A DNA stretch of 64,000 nucleotides. Origin: Azospirillum brasilense. GTDB taxonomy: Bacteria > Pseudomonadota > Alphaproteobacteria > Azospirillales > Azospirillaceae. The notes beneath the pieces were generated by a model. The model had not been told where the DNA came from, did not search any database, and saw only the letters and a program-made list of their open reading frames with translations. Location of the stretch: NCBI RefSeq assembly GCF_007827795.1, contig NZ_VITI01000003.1, forward strand, positions 218,090 to 282,089, written 5' to 3'. This document shows, piece after piece, positions 35,203-45,356 of this stretch. Each line of letters opens with the position of its first letter. Position 1 is the stretch's first letter. The translations under genes were made by a program, and so were the position numbers.

Positions 35203-35829
35203 TCATGCCACCAAACGCCAATGGGCCATGCGGGCGGCATTGGTGGCGATGATCTGCTGGGGCAGGGCTTCCGGAGCCCCAGTGTAGGGCAGCGTGCCCT
35301 GGACGGCGTTGGGATTGGCGAACGCCTGGAGAAAGGTGTTCTGCCGCTGATTCAGTTCACTGATCAGGTCCTGGTCGTTCCCCGCGTTCTGCAGCTGCTG
35401 TTGGAAGTAGGCGTTCGCCGTCGCCAGCACGGGAAACCCGACGGCATCGTAGAAGCCCGCTGCCGCCGGCGACATCGTCGCCACCTGGATGGTGGCCGCG
35501 GTGAGCAGAACGTTCGCGGCGAAGATGTACACCACCAAAGCGCCCAACCCGGGGACGCGGCCATCGATGTTGTCCGTCTGCAGATGTTCCAGCGACGCAA
35601 GAATAAGATTCTGCTGATTGCCCTGAAGCAGACGACCGGTGGCGACGCCCCGGTAGAGCGTGCCCGCGGGGTTGCGCACGTCGATGGCGACCGTGTTCGT
35701 CGGCGTGTTCCGAACGGTGATCTCGAACGTACGCCCTTCGTCGACGTTGGTGAGCCGGTACACTCCGGCCGGATAGTTCTGCCCGACCGGGTGAAATTGC
35801 GTGAGTTCGATCCCCTGAATACCTGCCAT
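35203..35829 (-). CDS. Hypothetical protein, no recognised family
   Basis: 208 aa from ATG 35829, with GGAGAA 5-6 bases upstream. The N-terminal third looks beta-rich (HPVGQNYPAGVYRLTNVDEG, then TFEITVRNTPTNTVAIDVRN); the middle has a hydrophobic stretch (GALVVYIFAANVLLTAATIQV) and the C-terminal third is Gln/Asn-rich and helical (NAYFQQQLQNAGNDQDLISE). No signal peptide. Codon usage is less extreme than in its neighbours. Flanked by the convergent DUF2325 gene and the codirectional MCP. I cannot assign a function. Confidence 0.65.
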   Translation of the reverse strand: MAGIQGIELTQFHPVGQNYPAGVYRLTNVDEGRTFEITVRNTPTNTVAIDVRNPAGTLYRGVATGRLLQGNQQNLILASLEHLQTDNIDGRVPGLGALVVYIFAANVLLTAATIQVATMSPAAAGFYDAVGFPVLATANAYFQQQLQNAGNDQDLISELNQRQNTFLQAFANPNAVQGTLPYTGAPEALPQQIIATNAARMAHWRLVA

Positions 35830-35978
35830 GTCGCTTCTCCATCGTTGCCGGGCGGGTGGCGCCGACCCCGGTGCTGTCCACCGCGGCAAGTCGCTTCTGA
35901 GATCCAGACGCCGGAGGCCGCGAATTGTGAACGGTTGTCCGACGGCTCCCGGTGATGGTCCGCCCCTCCCCGGCGCGG

Positions 35979-38069
35979 TCAGGCGCTGCGGATGCCGTCG
36001 AGGAAGTCGTCGACCTCGCCGGTCAGCCGTTCCGCCTGCTGCGACAACGCCTGCGCCGCGCTCAGCACATGGGTCGCCGCCGCCCCGGTGTCGTTGGCCG
36101 CCTGCCGCACACCGGCGATGTTGGACGCGACCTCCTGCGTGCCGACGGCCGCCTGCTGGACGTTGCGCGTGATCTCCTGGGTGGCGGCGCCCTGCTCCTC
36201 CACCGCGGCGGCGATGGCCGTGGCGATCCCGTTCACCTCGCCGATCACGGAGCCGATGGCCTGGATCGCCGAGACGGCGTCGCGCGTGACGGTCTGCACC
36301 TGAACGATCTGGACCGCGATGTCGTCGGTCGCCTGGGCGGTCTGGCTCGCCAGCATCTTCACCTCGTGCGCCACGACGGCGAATCCCTTGCCGGCCTCGC
36401 CCGCGCGGGCGGCTTCGATGGTGGCGTTCAACGCCAGCAGGTTGGTCTGGCTGGAGATCGCCTGGATCAGCCCGACCACCTCGCCGATGCGCTGGGCGCA
36501 GCCGGCCATCAGCCGCACCGTCTCGTCCGTCCGCCGGGCGTCCGCGACAGCCTGCGTCGTGATCGCCTGCGACTGGGCGGCGCGGCTGCCGATCTCCCGA
36601 ATGGACGCGGTCAGTTGTTCGGTCGCCGCCGCCACGGTCTGCACGTTCGTGGAGGCCTGTTCCGACGCGGCGGCCACGGCGAAGGACTGGTGATTGGTCT
36701 GCTGAGCCGCCGCCGACATCGAGCCGGCGGTCGCCTCCATCTCCGTCGCGGCGGACGACAAGGTGCCGACCAGCCCGCTCACCTTGGCTTCGAAGCCGCG
36801 GGTCAGCCGGTCCAGCGTGGCCGCCCGCCGCTCGCGCATCTCCTGTTCGCGCGCCCGCTCCGCCTCCAGCCGCTCACGCGCGACGGCATGGTCCTGGAAG
36901 ACCTCCACGGCTTGCGCCATGGCGCCGATCTCGTCGCGGCGTCCGGTGCCGGGAATGGTGAGCGCCAGATCGCCGTCGGCCAGCTGCCGCATGGCCCCGG
37001 TCATCGCCGTCAGCGGGCGGACGATCCGGCGCACCACGAGCAGCGATCCCCCCACCCCCAGAATCAGGCTGAGCGTGAAAACGGCGAGGCTGACGAGCAG
37101 ATCGGAGCGTGCCTCCTCCGCGGCCCCCGCGACCGCCGCGTCGATGGCGGTGCCCACCGTGCCGGCCAGCGTGAGGATGGAATCGATGCCCACGGTCGCC
37201 CGGCTCATCCATTCGTCCGCGGTCAAGGGATACCGGCCATCCGCGCCGCCCTTCAGCACCGCCTGCCGGGTCTCGGCGAAGCCTTGGAGGTACGCGGCCT
37301 CGACCCCGTCGATGGCCCGTGCCAGATCGGGCGTGATGTCCGGCCGGCTGCGCAGGGCGCGGATGCCTTCCCACGCCTGCTCCAGCCGCCCGCGGGATTT
37401 CGCCAGGGTGTCGGCCTGTCCGGAAGCGAGCGGCCGGCGGCCGGCGACGAGAGCGCTGAACAGCGCGCGCTCGCGCCCGGCATTTTCGGCCATGTCGGCC
37501 GCGTAGCCGCGCAGCTGGACGAGCTGGAGCGTCGCCGTGCTCGGCGGCGGAGCGACCGCTTCCAGCAGCAGGCGCAGGGAGCCGATCCGCTCGATGTGCG
37601 CCGTGACCGTACCGGCGAAGCCCGACACCACGCTCGGGGACCTTTCGCCGGCGTTGCGGGCCAGAGCCTCGTCCACCCCGCGCCGGACGTCCCGGAAGGC
37701 GGTCGACGAGGCCTCGACCTCACCCAGGCGCGGAGCGTGCGGGAGCATTTCGGGCACGGCGCGCAAACCCTCCAGCGCGGCGCGCAGCGCAGCGTCGGCG
37801 GCACCGCGGCGCTGCTGCAGCCGGGCGAGCCTTTCGGCGGAAAGCGGGTCCGCACCGTTCAGCGCACCGTTGGTGGCGCCCCGCTCAAGGGCGAATTCAC
37901 CGGCGGCGGCGACCAAGCCGCTGGCCACGTGGTTGACCTTCCGATAGGCCGAAGCCGCTTCGACGCCGCGAAGCGCCGCGATCGCGGCATCGCCCGCCAT
38001 GAAAATTCCCAGGAGGGCGAGCCCGCCGACAATCACCGGTAGAATGACTTTGATGGATAATAATCGCAC
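35979..38069 (-). CDS. Methyl-accepting chemotaxis protein with NIT-like periplasmic sensor
   Basis: About 696 aa from GTG 38069, which has GAGGA 8 bases upstream; ATG 38096 is an alternative without Shine-Dalgarno. TM1 near residues 5-28, then a long helical periplasmic domain (about 35-320) with the [14 protein letters not shown] segment typical of NIT (nitrate/nitrite-sensing) domains. TM2 near 330-350 ([21 protein letters not shown]) is followed by HAMP and a cytoplasmic signalling domain with the hairpin tip [24 protein letters not shown]. There is no obvious C-terminal CheR tether. It relays to CheA; the nitrate ligand is inferred from domain type only. Confidence 0.9.
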   Translation of the reverse strand: MRLLSIKVILPVIVGGLALLGIFMAGDAAIAALRGVEAASAYRKVNHVASGLVAAAGEFALERGATNGALNGADPLSAERLARLQQRRGAADAALRAALEGLRAVPEMLPHAPRLGEVEASSTAFRDVRRGVDEALARNAGERSPSVVSGFAGTVTAHIERIGSLRLLLEAVAPPPSTATLQLVQLRGYAADMAENAGRERALFSALVAGRRPLASGQADTLAKSRGRLEQAWEGIRALRSRPDITPDLARAIDGVEAAYLQGFAETRQAVLKGGADGRYPLTADEWMSRATVGIDSILTLAGTVGTAIDAAVAGAAEEARSDLLVSLAVFTLSLILGVGGSLLVVRRIVRPLTAMTGAMRQLADGDLALTIPGTGRRDEIGAMAQAVEVFQDHAVARERLEAERAREQEMRERRAATLDRLTRGFEAKVSGLVGTLSSAATEMEATAGSMSAAAQQTNHQSFAVAAASEQASTNVQTVAAATEQLTASIREIGSRAAQSQAITTQAVADARRTDETVRLMAGCAQRIGEVVGLIQAISSQTNLLALNATIEAARAGEAGKGFAVVAHEVKMLASQTAQATDDIAVQIVQVQTVTRDAVSAIQAIGSVIGEVNGIATAIAAAVEEQGAATQEITRNVQQAAVGTQEVASNIAGVRQAANDTGAAATHVLSAAQALSQQAERLTGEVDDFLDGIRSA

Positions 38070-38325
38070 GGGACTATCCTCGAGATGGGCCAGCATTCAT
38101 CGACTCAAATTCAGAATCTGATGTCGTTCCTTGACTTTTATCAAAGGACCTCCAAGCGCCGGAGCGGGGGTGTGATCTGAAAAAAACTCAGAATTCGGTA
38201 ACAGGTGTTGCGGATTTTCTTTTGGAAAATTTCCGATTGGCTTTTCAGAATGGAAGGCGGACAAGAGGCTAAAGTTGCGAAGCGCCGCTCCGCCTTGTGC
38301 TACTATATTCGTGGAAGGAGCCGTC

Positions 38326-39411
38326 ATGCCGTCTGAACACCCGTCACCCGAAGCCTCGCAGGTCAGCCAGAATGCCCCCGAACCCCTGTTGAAACTGGGG
38401 GATACGTCACGCCCGGCCGCCATGCCCGATGGGCTCGCCGCGGAGGTCGCGGGCTGGCGCTTCGTTCTGCGCAGCCCGGTGGCTCCCAGCTTCTACTCAA
38501 AGCCCGGGACGCCGTGGCAGGCGCCGCCGGAGGGCTGCCTGCGGGCCAGTGACCGTTGGAATCTGGACGGCGCCTTCCCCACCGATCAACCCGTGGAGAA
38601 CGGCGCGCACTGGGCTGTCGCGCGGTTCGAGGGCGGCGTGTGGCGCGTGGAACGCTGTCTGCCCTCCGCCCCCCGACCGGCGGTGCGTGACCTGCTGCGC
38701 CTGCGGGTGGAACGGCTGACCGCCGCCCGCCGCTGGACGCACGGCGACCTGGAGCTTCTGCAAAGCCTGCTCGACGGCGGTACGCTGTCGGAGGCCACCC
38801 TGCTGGCCGGCGATGACGGACGGGCGCGCTCGCTGCGGTCGTTGAAGGCGTTGCATCTTGCCAGCACGGCGTCCGCCGCCGATCCGGAGCTTCCCGACGA
38901 GGCGACGGCGATGCTCGCGGATGGGACGGAGAGCGTCGTCTGGCTCGACGCCGACGCGCGCGAGATCGCGGACGGCATCCTGTCCTGGCACGCCAAGAAG
39001 CAGGCGCGCGCCGTCGCGCGGCTGAGCCGCGGCGCCGAGGCGAAGCAGCGCGGCGACGACATGAAGGACGCGCTGACCAAGGCGGTGCAGCGGGCCTTCC
39101 CCCGCATCCCCAAGGAGGCCGCCGCCGCCGCCGCCGCTCGGCTGGCCCCCGGCGTGAAGAAGCTGGGCCGCATGCCGGCGCTGCAACCCATCGTGGACGC
39201 GGTGGCGGAGGTGCGGCTGGAACGCTGGCGCCAAGCCGTGGCGGCGGAGCCGGAGGTGGCCAAGCGTTTGGCCGCCATGGAGGCGCGCGGCGACGCGAAC
39301 CGCGCGCTCAAGCGCTACCGCGACCAGCGCGCGGTCGAGCGCGCGGAGGCCGAGTTGAAGGAGTGGCGCGGCGACCTCGGCCCCGTGCTGTCCCGCCGCC
39401 TGGGTTGGTGA
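38326..39411 (+). CDS. Hypothetical protein, possible DUF2293 C-terminal domain
   Basis: 361 aa from ATG 38326 with an excellent GGAAGGAG 5 bases upstream. The N-terminal half is unfamiliar. The C-terminal third is Lys/Arg/Ala-rich and helical (ALTKAVQRAFPRIPKEAAAA, VAEVRLERWRQAVAAEPEVA), which resembles DUF2293-type domains in spacing, but this is a weak match by eye. No signal peptide or TM segment. The upstream gap (38070-38325) is AT-rich and contains the divergent MCP promoter. Confidence 0.6.
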   Translation: MPSEHPSPEASQVSQNAPEPLLKLGDTSRPAAMPDGLAAEVAGWRFVLRSPVAPSFYSKPGTPWQAPPEGCLRASDRWNLDGAFPTDQPVENGAHWAVARFEGGVWRVERCLPSAPRPAVRDLLRLRVERLTAARRWTHGDLELLQSLLDGGTLSEATLLAGDDGRARSLRSLKALHLASTASAADPELPDEATAMLADGTESVVWLDADAREIADGILSWHAKKQARAVARLSRGAEAKQRGDDMKDALTKAVQRAFPRIPKEAAAAAAARLAPGVKKLGRMPALQPIVDAVAEVRLERWRQAVAAEPEVAKRLAAMEARGDANRALKRYRDQRAVERAEAELKEWRGDLGPVLSRRLGW

Positions 39412-39424
39412 CGGCGGAGCGGCG

Positions 39425-39826
39425 TCAGCGCGCGCCGGGGAACCACTCGGTGTGGCTGTCGCCGCTGCGGCCGTAATAGACGACCCGCCGGCCCAGGATG
39501 CTGACCGTCCAGCCGGCGCAGCCGGCCCGCAGCACCCGCTCGCAGAAGCCGCCGTAGCGGATCGTTCCGGCCTGGATGGCGCGGACGGCGGACTCCACGC
39601 CTTCCGCCGAAAAGTCCATGGCCGGTGGCAGGGCGGCGGGCCGGACCTCCACCCGCTCCGTCGTCCCGTCCGGGAAATAGTAGGTCGTCTCCGCCCGCAC
39701 GAGATCGGTGTGGTAGCGCTCAATCCCCGCAACGGCCAGCGCCGAGACGACCTCGGGGAAAGTGATGCGCTCCTCGTCCGAAGCCCGGCTGCACTCTTGC
39801 AGGATGGCTGTGATTCTGGCGTCCAA
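39425..39826 (-). CDS. DUF1398 family protein (YbcV-like)
   Basis: 133 aa. The body matches DUF1398: ITFPEVVSALAVAGIERYH, ETTYYFPDGTTERV, AVRAIQAGTIRYGGFCERVL and the terminal GRRVVYYGRSGDSHTEWFPG. E. coli YbcV from a cryptic prophage is the best-known member; biochemical role unknown. The start is taken as TTG 39826 because a perfect GGAGGGAA lies 4-11 bases upstream and it begins at the family's usual N-terminus; the longer TTG at 39865 has no Shine-Dalgarno. The gene is convergent with the 38326 gene, ending 13 bases from its stop. Confidence 0.75.
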   Translation of the reverse strand: MDARITAILQECSRASDEERITFPEVVSALAVAGIERYHTDLVRAETTYYFPDGTTERVEVRPAALPPAMDFSAEGVESAVRAIQAGTIRYGGFCERVLRAGCAGWTVSILGRRVVYYGRSGDSHTEWFPGAR

Positions 39827-39857
39827 GACTTCCCTCCGTGCTGCGCAAGCGTCGCGG

Positions 39858-40001
39858 TCAATCAATGGGAATGGAGCGCAGCCCCATCCGACGAAGGATA
39901 TCCTTCAGCGTGTCCTCGATCCATGCCCGCTCTGCGGGGTGGAGGCGACCGAAGACGTCGAGATCAAGGCGGGACAGCCCGGAAAACTGGAGGAATTTCA
40001 A
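39858..40001 (-). CDS. Possible small ORF upstream of the DUF1398 gene
   Basis: 47 codons ending in LHPAERAWIEDTLKDILRRM-type helical sequence, starting at a TTG with GGGAAAG about 4 bases upstream. The last 35 residues look protein-like (amphipathic helix) and GC at third positions is moderate. It ends just before the DUF1398 gene. The opposite strand also has an open frame with CPLCG here, so coding on either strand is unproven. The rest of the 39866-40174 gap shows nothing else. Confidence 0.2.
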   Translation of the reverse strand: MKFLQFSGLSRLDLDVFGRLHPAERAWIEDTLKDILRRMGLRSIPID

Positions 40002-40174
40002 AAGTCTTTCCCGATTTGGTGATCCATCGCACGCAGCAAACAACCCAGAGATTTGTTCAGCGTGTTGACCGGACTGATTATGATGGTATTGTCTCGCTGC
40101 AGCCGGAAACAGCCCCGGCGCGAGCGCTGAAGAACAACCGGAACGCGGCGTGATCCAGGGCGCCGCGGCGCCGG

Positions 40175-40990
40175 ATGGCCGCTGCGCTCCATTCTTCCGC
40201 ATTGCCGAGGCCGCCCGTGATCCGCCTGACGCCGTTTCGTCCTTTTGCGACCGTGGGGCTTGCCGTCCTGCTCAGCGTCTCGGCCCTGTCCGCCCGTGCG
40301 GACGAGGTCTACCGGGTGCTGACCTGGAAGATGGCGCCCTATGCGATGGTGGACGAACAGGGCAAGCTGACTGGCTTCGAGGTGGAGATCGCCCGTGCGC
40401 TCTGCGATACCATGGGCATCCGCTGCGACATCACCGCCCTGCAGTTTCCGGAAGTTCTGGACCTGCTGGACCGCAACGCCGCCGATTTCGCGGTCGCGAG
40501 CATCCTGAAGACGCCGGAGCGGATGAAGAAATACCTCTTCACCGACCGCCACAAGCGGTCCAGCTCCAGCTACATCGGGCGGGCCGGCGAATGGACGCTG
40601 GGCGTGGCGCCGGATCTGGCGGGAAAGCGCGTCTCCGTCACCCGCGGTTCCAAGCAGTACGACTATCTGACCGCGAAGAATGCCGGCTGCACGGTCGTGA
40701 TCTACGACGACCAGGCGGAGGCGCTGCGCGCCGTTCTGGACGGGCGTGTCGATCTGGCGCTGGCCCCGACCGCCGTCACCGTCCATCTGCTGACCAGCGC
40801 CGAGGGAGAAGCGCTGGAGGTGGTGGGCGACCCGCTGACCGAAAGCGGGCTGGGTGGCGAATCCGCCATCGCCCTGCCGCTGGGGCGCGAGGAATTGCGC
40901 GACCGCGTCAACACGGCCCTGCGCGCGATCCTCGCGGATGGGCGGTACGACGCCATCAGTTCCCGCTTCCTGCCCTTCCGGATGTACTGA
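40175..40990 (+). CDS. Periplasmic Venus-flytrap protein, SBP_bac_3 family (first of tandem pair)
   Basis: Up to 271 aa; GTG 40217 is an alternative start giving a tighter signal peptide (FATVGLAVLLSVSALSARA). The mature domain follows the solute-binding family 3 plan: YRVLTWKMAPYAMVDEQGKL near 46-65, GFEVEIARALCDTMGI, FAVASILKTPERMKKYLFTD, VSVTRGSK, DLALAPTAVTV and the C-terminal SRFLPFRMY. Such proteins bind amino acids or other polar ligands in the periplasm. No ABC permease or ATPase is nearby; instead a paralogue and a hybrid kinase follow in the same orientation with gaps of 19 and 13 bases, so a sensory accessory role is inferred. Confidence 0.85.
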   Translation: MAAALHSSALPRPPVIRLTPFRPFATVGLAVLLSVSALSARADEVYRVLTWKMAPYAMVDEQGKLTGFEVEIARALCDTMGIRCDITALQFPEVLDLLDRNAADFAVASILKTPERMKKYLFTDRHKRSSSSYIGRAGEWTLGVAPDLAGKRVSVTRGSKQYDYLTAKNAGCTVVIYDDQAEALRAVLDGRVDLALAPTAVTVHLLTSAEGEALEVVGDPLTESGLGGESAIALPLGREELRDRVNTALRAILADGRYDAISSRFLPFRMY

Positions 40991-41009
40991 GGCAGCGAGG
41001 GGGTTCCAC

Positions 41010-41819
41010 ATGCGCTTCGCCACCAGAAACGCCCTATTGGCCGTCGCGGTCCTGCTGACCGGCCTTGCGCTGCCGCAGTCGCTCCGGGCGGACGCACCGC
41101 CCCCGACCGACCGACCGTTCCTGCGCATCGTGGTCATCGACCATTCCCCGCCTTTCAGCGATCGCGACGCCGATGGCGTCCTGGTCGGCTTCAACATCGA
41201 TTTCGGCCGCGAGCTGTGCCGCTCGTTGGGCGCGGTGTGCAGCTTCGACGCGGCGCCCTTCAAGCAGATCATCGACGATGTCGCCGCGGGCCGCTACGAC
41301 ATCGGCTTCGGCAATGTGCTGCGCACGCCGGACCGCGAGCAGCGCCTTCTGTTCTCGATCCCTTATTGGCGATCGAGCACCAGCTTGGTCGGGCAGCGGG
41401 GCGTGCCGGAGCTGAGCCTGGAGGAGGCGATTCGCAGCCGGCGCATCGCCGCCATCCGCGGCTCGCGTCAGCACGCGGCCCTGGTCGGTCTGGCCGACGC
41501 CGACCCGGCGCTGCAGGCGAACCTGATTCCCGTCTCCACGCTCGACGACTTGTGGGACGCCATGCGCAGCGGCCAAAGCGACATGGCCATCGGCCCGACG
41601 CTGAACGTGGTGCATTTCCTGCTGTCCGACGCCGGGGACGGATTCGAAACCATCGGCACCCCGATGTCCGAGGACGGATTGGGCGGGACCGTGCACATCG
41701 TCTTTCCGCCCGGCCAGCACGCGTTGAAGGCGTCGGTGGACCGGGCTCTGACGGCCCTGCGCAACGACGGCACCTATCAGCGGATCAACCGCAGTTACTT
41801 CCCCTTCGACATTTACTGA
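41010..41819 (+). CDS. Periplasmic Venus-flytrap protein, SBP_bac_3 family (second of tandem pair)
   Basis: 269 aa from ATG 41010 (GAGGGGG upstream). The signal peptide is [20 protein letters not shown] plus a short tail. Mature domain with [85 protein letters not shown] and terminal RSYFPFDIY, the same C-terminal signature as its upstream paralogue. It sits between the first binding protein and the hybrid kinase (14-base gap). The divergent specificity pocket suggests the two proteins recognise different ligands of one signalling pathway. Confidence 0.86.
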   Translation: MRFATRNALLAVAVLLTGLALPQSLRADAPPPTDRPFLRIVVIDHSPPFSDRDADGVLVGFNIDFGRELCRSLGAVCSFDAAPFKQIIDDVAAGRYDIGFGNVLRTPDREQRLLFSIPYWRSSTSLVGQRGVPELSLEEAIRSRRIAAIRGSRQHAALVGLADADPALQANLIPVSTLDDLWDAMRSGQSDMAIGPTLNVVHFLLSDAGDGFETIGTPMSEDGLGGTVHIVFPPGQHALKASVDRALTALRNDGTYQRINRSYFPFDIY

Positions 41820-41832
41820 ACCGGAACCGGCC

Positions 41833-44800
41833 ATGGCGTCCGCCCGCGACCGCAGGCATCCCCGCGTACGGCTGCAGCCGGCGATTCTCACCTGCGGCGC
41901 GATCCTGCTGGCGCTGATCGGCCTGCTCTTCCTTGGAATCGTCGGGGAGCAGGGCAAGATGGAACGGCTGGCCGCCGACAGCCAGGACCGCATGGTGCCG
42001 CTGATCCTGGAACGCCAGCGCGCCGTCGTGAATCTGGAGCGGCTGAAGCAGTCGGGGGCGATCGTCCTCTTCACGGACGATCCCCGCCGCCGCCGCGAAT
42101 CCCTGCTGGCCGCCCAGGCGCTGGCCTTCCACCCGACCTTCCAGTTCGATCCCTCCCTGAAGCGGCAGGTGACGGACGCCTACTCGGTCATCCGGCAGAT
42201 CTCGTCGGCGAAAGCCCGGCGAGCGGAGGGCACGGCGGCCGGCGACGCGCCTCCGAACGCCGAGGAGGATCGCCTCGCCGAAAAATGGACGCAGACGCTG
42301 GTGGAACTGAACACGGTCGGCGACCGGCTGCTGGTGGACGTGACCGAACTGACGGCGGGACGCCTGGGCCAGATCCAGGAGCGCACCCGTCTGGTGTCGC
42401 AAGTGATCCAGTTCGCCTTCGTCGCGGTGCTGGCGATCTTCATCGCCGCGGGGCTGCTGATCCGCCGCCATGTGGTGCGGCCCCTGCTGTTCGCCGCCGA
42501 CGGTCTGCGCCGCATTGGCGAGGGCGAACGCGACATCCGGCTTCCCCGTGCCCGCACGCAGGAGTTGGACAGCATCCTGAACGCCGTCGTCCGGCTGGGC
42601 ACCCAGACCGAGGAACTGCGCCTGACCCGCGACCGGGCGGAGGCGGCGTCCCAGGCGAAGGCCAGCTTCCTCGCCAACATGAGCCATGAGATCCGCACCC
42701 CGATGAACGCGGTGATCGGCCTGTCGCATCTGGCGCTGAAGACCGACCTGACGCCGCGCCAGCGCGACTACGTCCTCAAGATCAGCCAGTCCGGCCAGCA
42801 TCTTCTGGGCATCATCAACGACATTCTGGATTTCTCCAAGATCGAGGCCGGGAAGCTGAGCGTCGAGCGCACCGGCTTCCACCTCGACAAGGTGCTGGGC
42901 ACGCTCGCCGACCTGATCGCGGAGAAGGCCGCGGCCAAGGGGCTGGAGCTGATCTTCGACGTCGCCCAGAACGTGCCGAGCGACCTGATCGGCGATCCGC
43001 TGCGCATCGGGCAGATCCTGGTGAACTACGCCAACAACGCGGTCAAGTTCACCGAGCGCGGCGAGATCGCCATCATCGTCCGGCTGGAGGAGGAAGCCGG
43101 AAGCGATCTTCTGGTCCGCTTCGAGGTGCGCGACACCGGAATCGGCCTGAGCGACGAGCAGAAGAATCAGCTTTTCCGAAGCTTCCAGCAGGCCGACGCC
43201 TCGACCACCCGCAAGTATGGCGGAACCGGCCTGGGTCTGGCGATTTCCAAGCGGCTGGCGGAACTGATGGGCGGCTCGGTCGGGGTGGACAGCGCGCCGG
43301 GCCGCGGTTCCTGCTTCTGGTTCACCGCCCGGCTGGGCCGCGACAAGCCGCGCCGCGTGCTGCTGCCGCGGCCCGACCTGCGCGGCCTGCGCTGCCTGGT
43401 GGTGGACGACAACGAGAACGCCCGCGTCGTGCTGACCGACATGCTCTCGGCCATGTCCTTCACCGCCGAAGCCGTGGATTCCGGCCCCGCGGCCATCCAG
43501 GCGGCGCGGTTCGCGGCGCGCGAGGGCCGGCCGTTCCGCGTCGTGCTGCTCGACTGGCAGATGCCGGGCATGGACGGGTTGGAAACCTCCGCCGGCCTCG
43601 CCGCGCTGGAGTTGCCCCAGGCCCCCCACCACATCATGGTCACTTCCTATGGGCGGGAGGAGGTGCTGAAGGGCGCCGAAAGCACGGCGATCGAGGAGGT
43701 GCTGTTCAAGCCTGTCAACCCGTCGGCGCTGTTCGACGGGATCATGCGGGTCCTGGGCGCCGACGAGGAAATCACGGACGCCCTTCCGGCGACCGTCGCC
43801 GCCGACCTGTCGCGCCTGCACGGCGCCCGTATCCTGCTGGCCGAGGACAACGACCTGAACCAGCAGGTGGCCTGCGAACTGCTGGGCGACGCCGGGCTGG
43901 TGGTGGAGGTCGCGGAGAACGGCGCCATCGCCGTGGACATGGTGCAGGCGGCCCACTACGACCTCGTGCTGATGGACATGCAGATGCCCGTCATGGACGG
44001 CGTCGCCGCGACCCTGGAAATCCGCCGTCTGGGATTCGCCGACCTGCCCATCGTCGCGATGACCGCCAACGCCATGCAGTCCGACCGCGAGCGTTGCCTG
44101 GACGCCGGCATGAACGACTATCTGGCCAAGCCCATCGACCCGGATGCGCTGTGGGCCACCCTGCTGACCTGGATCGCGGCCCGCCCGGGACTGGGCGCCG
44201 AGGCCCCCGCATCCCGCCCGGCTCCGGTCGTGGAGGATGTGGGCGACCTGCCGGCCGGTGTTCCAGGGTTGGACACCGCCACCGGACTGTCGCGGGTGCT
44301 GGGCAAGAAGCGTCTCTACCTCGACCTGCTGCGCAAGTTCGCCGCCGGACAGCGCGGTGTGGCGACCGCCATCCGCGAGGCGCTGGACGAGGGCGACCTC
44401 GCCACGGCGGAGCGACACGCCCACACGCTGAAGGGAACCGCCGGCAACATCGGCGCCCATCCCGTCCAAGACGCCGCCACCGATCTGGAGACCGTCATCC
44501 GCGACGCCCGGCCACGCGCGGAGATCGACGCGCGGCTGGCCGCGTTGGAACCGCCACTGGGCGCCCTGCTCGCCCATCTCGAGGCGGCGTTGCCCCCGAC
44601 GGGCGCCGCCGCTGCGTCCACCGACCGGCCCGCCGCGGTGGATGCCGACGCGCTTCTCGCCGTGTGCGGCCAACTTCGCCAGCTTCTGCTCGACAGCGAC
44701 CCCGACGCCGAGGAGGCGCTGGCCGCGAACGCCGACCTTCTGCGCGCCGCCTTTCCCGACCGGTTCGAGGCCATCGCCGGCCAGATCCGAAATTTCGACT

Positions 44801-44865
44801 TCGACGAGGCCGCCTCCGCCCTGGACGCGGCCCTGACCGACCGCGGCATGACCGCCCAAGCCTGA
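41833..44865 (+). CDS. Hybrid histidine kinase: periplasmic sensor, HisKA-HATPase, two receivers, HPt
   Basis: 1010 aa. TM1 about 15-37, helical periplasmic region about 38-188, TM2 about 191-211, linker/HAMP-like 212-260. HisKA has phospho-His285 (NMSHEIRTP); HATPase_c about 385-505 includes [13 protein letters not shown] and [13 protein letters not shown]. Receiver 1 (about 518-640) carries Asp574 ([11 protein letters not shown]); receiver 2 (about 666-780) carries Asp715 ([11 protein letters not shown]). The C-terminal HPt (about 820-920) has His864 in HTLKGTAGN. This is the BvgS/TorS/ArcB phosphorelay plan but with no fused Venus-flytrap domain; two free ones are encoded directly upstream. 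The helical periplasmic part resembles TorS-like receptors of binding proteins (inference). Confidence 0.92.
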   Translation: MASARDRRHPRVRLQPAILTCGAILLALIGLLFLGIVGEQGKMERLAADSQDRMVPLILERQRAVVNLERLKQSGAIVLFTDDPRRRRESLLAAQALAFHPTFQFDPSLKRQVTDAYSVIRQISSAKARRAEGTAAGDAPPNAEEDRLAEKWTQTLVELNTVGDRLLVDVTELTAGRLGQIQERTRLVSQVIQFAFVAVLAIFIAAGLLIRRHVVRPLLFAADGLRRIGEGERDIRLPRARTQELDSILNAVVRLGTQTEELRLTRDRAEAASQAKASFLANMSHEIRTPMNAVIGLSHLALKTDLTPRQRDYVLKISQSGQHLLGIINDILDFSKIEAGKLSVERTGFHLDKVLGTLADLIAEKAAAKGLELIFDVAQNVPSDLIGDPLRIGQILVNYANNAVKFTERGEIAIIVRLEEEAGSDLLVRFEVRDTGIGLSDEQKNQLFRSFQQADASTTRKYGGTGLGLAISKRLAELMGGSVGVDSAPGRGSCFWFTARLGRDKPRRVLLPRPDLRGLRCLVVDDNENARVVLTDMLSAMSFTAEAVDSGPAAIQAARFAAREGRPFRVVLLDWQMPGMDGLETSAGLAALELPQAPHHIMVTSYGREEVLKGAESTAIEEVLFKPVNPSALFDGIMRVLGADEEITDALPATVAADLSRLHGARILLAEDNDLNQQVACELLGDAGLVVEVAENGAIAVDMVQAAHYDLVLMDMQMPVMDGVAATLEIRRLGFADLPIVAMTANAMQSDRERCLDAGMNDYLAKPIDPDALWATLLTWIAARPGLGAEAPASRPAPVVEDVGDLPAGVPGLDTATGLSRVLGKKRLYLDLLRKFAAGQRGVATAIREALDEGDLATAERHAHTLKGTAGNIGAHPVQDAATDLETVIRDARPRAEIDARLAALEPPLGALLAHLEAALPPTGAAAASTDRPAAVDADALLAVCGQLRQLLLDSDPDAEEALAANADLLRAAFPDRFEAIAGQIRNFDFDEAASALDAALTDRGMTAQA

Positions 44866-44908
44866 ACCGACGCCGGCCCTGCCGCCTCCCCCAAATCGGA
44901 CTGATTCC

Positions 44909-45316
44909 ATGGACATCGCATCGCCCGCACCGGCTCCCGCTGCGCCGAAGCCCACGATCCTCATCGTGGACGACACGCCGGACAACCTGAAGCTGCTGAG
45001 CGGTCTGCTGAAGGAAAGCTACAAGGTGAAGGTCGCCAACAATGGGCGCAAGGCGTTGGAGATCGCCGCGGCGATCCCGGCGCCCGACCTGATCCTGCTG
45101 GACGTGGTGATGCCGGAGATGGATGGCTATGAGGTCTGCGCCACCCTGAAGGAGGCGCCGGGAACCCGGAACATCCCGGTGATCTTCCTGACCGGCCGGG
45201 CCGACGAGGCCGACCGGGAGCGTGGCCTCGCCATGGGGGCGGTGGATTACATCGCCAAGCCGGTCGATCCTCCGGCGGTGCTGCAGCGGGTTGCCGCGCT
45301 CATTCCGGCGTCCTGA
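44909..45316 (+). CDS. Single-domain response regulator
   Basis: 135 aa. An Ala/Pro-rich N-terminal tail precedes a complete CheY-like receiver: [18 protein letters not shown], phospho-acceptor in [25 protein letters not shown] and DYIAKPVDP. No output domain. It begins 43 bases after the hybrid kinase and probably receives phosphate from its HPt. It is strikingly similar to the receiver of the convergent receiver-kinase at 45357-46586, suggesting that one may feed the other. Confidence 0.88.
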   Translation: MDIASPAPAPAAPKPTILIVDDTPDNLKLLSGLLKESYKVKVANNGRKALEIAAAIPAPDLILLDVVMPEMDGYEVCATLKEAPGTRNIPVIFLTGRADEADRERGLAMGAVDYIAKPVDPPAVLQRVAALIPAS

Positions 45317-45356
45317 TCGCGCTCATCCGCGCGAGCCGCGCCCTGGCGAGCCGGCC

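Noticed and set aside
39762..40022. Plus-strand frame with a CPLCG motif near the DUF1398 gene
   Set aside because: Only one CxxC, no Shine-Dalgarno, and it overlaps the well-supported minus-strand gene; chance zinc-like motif.
41785..44985. 1066-codon minus-strand open frame opposite the hybrid kinase
   Set aside because: The plus strand encodes a textbook HK-REC-REC-HPt protein; the antisense frame is low-complexity without homology.
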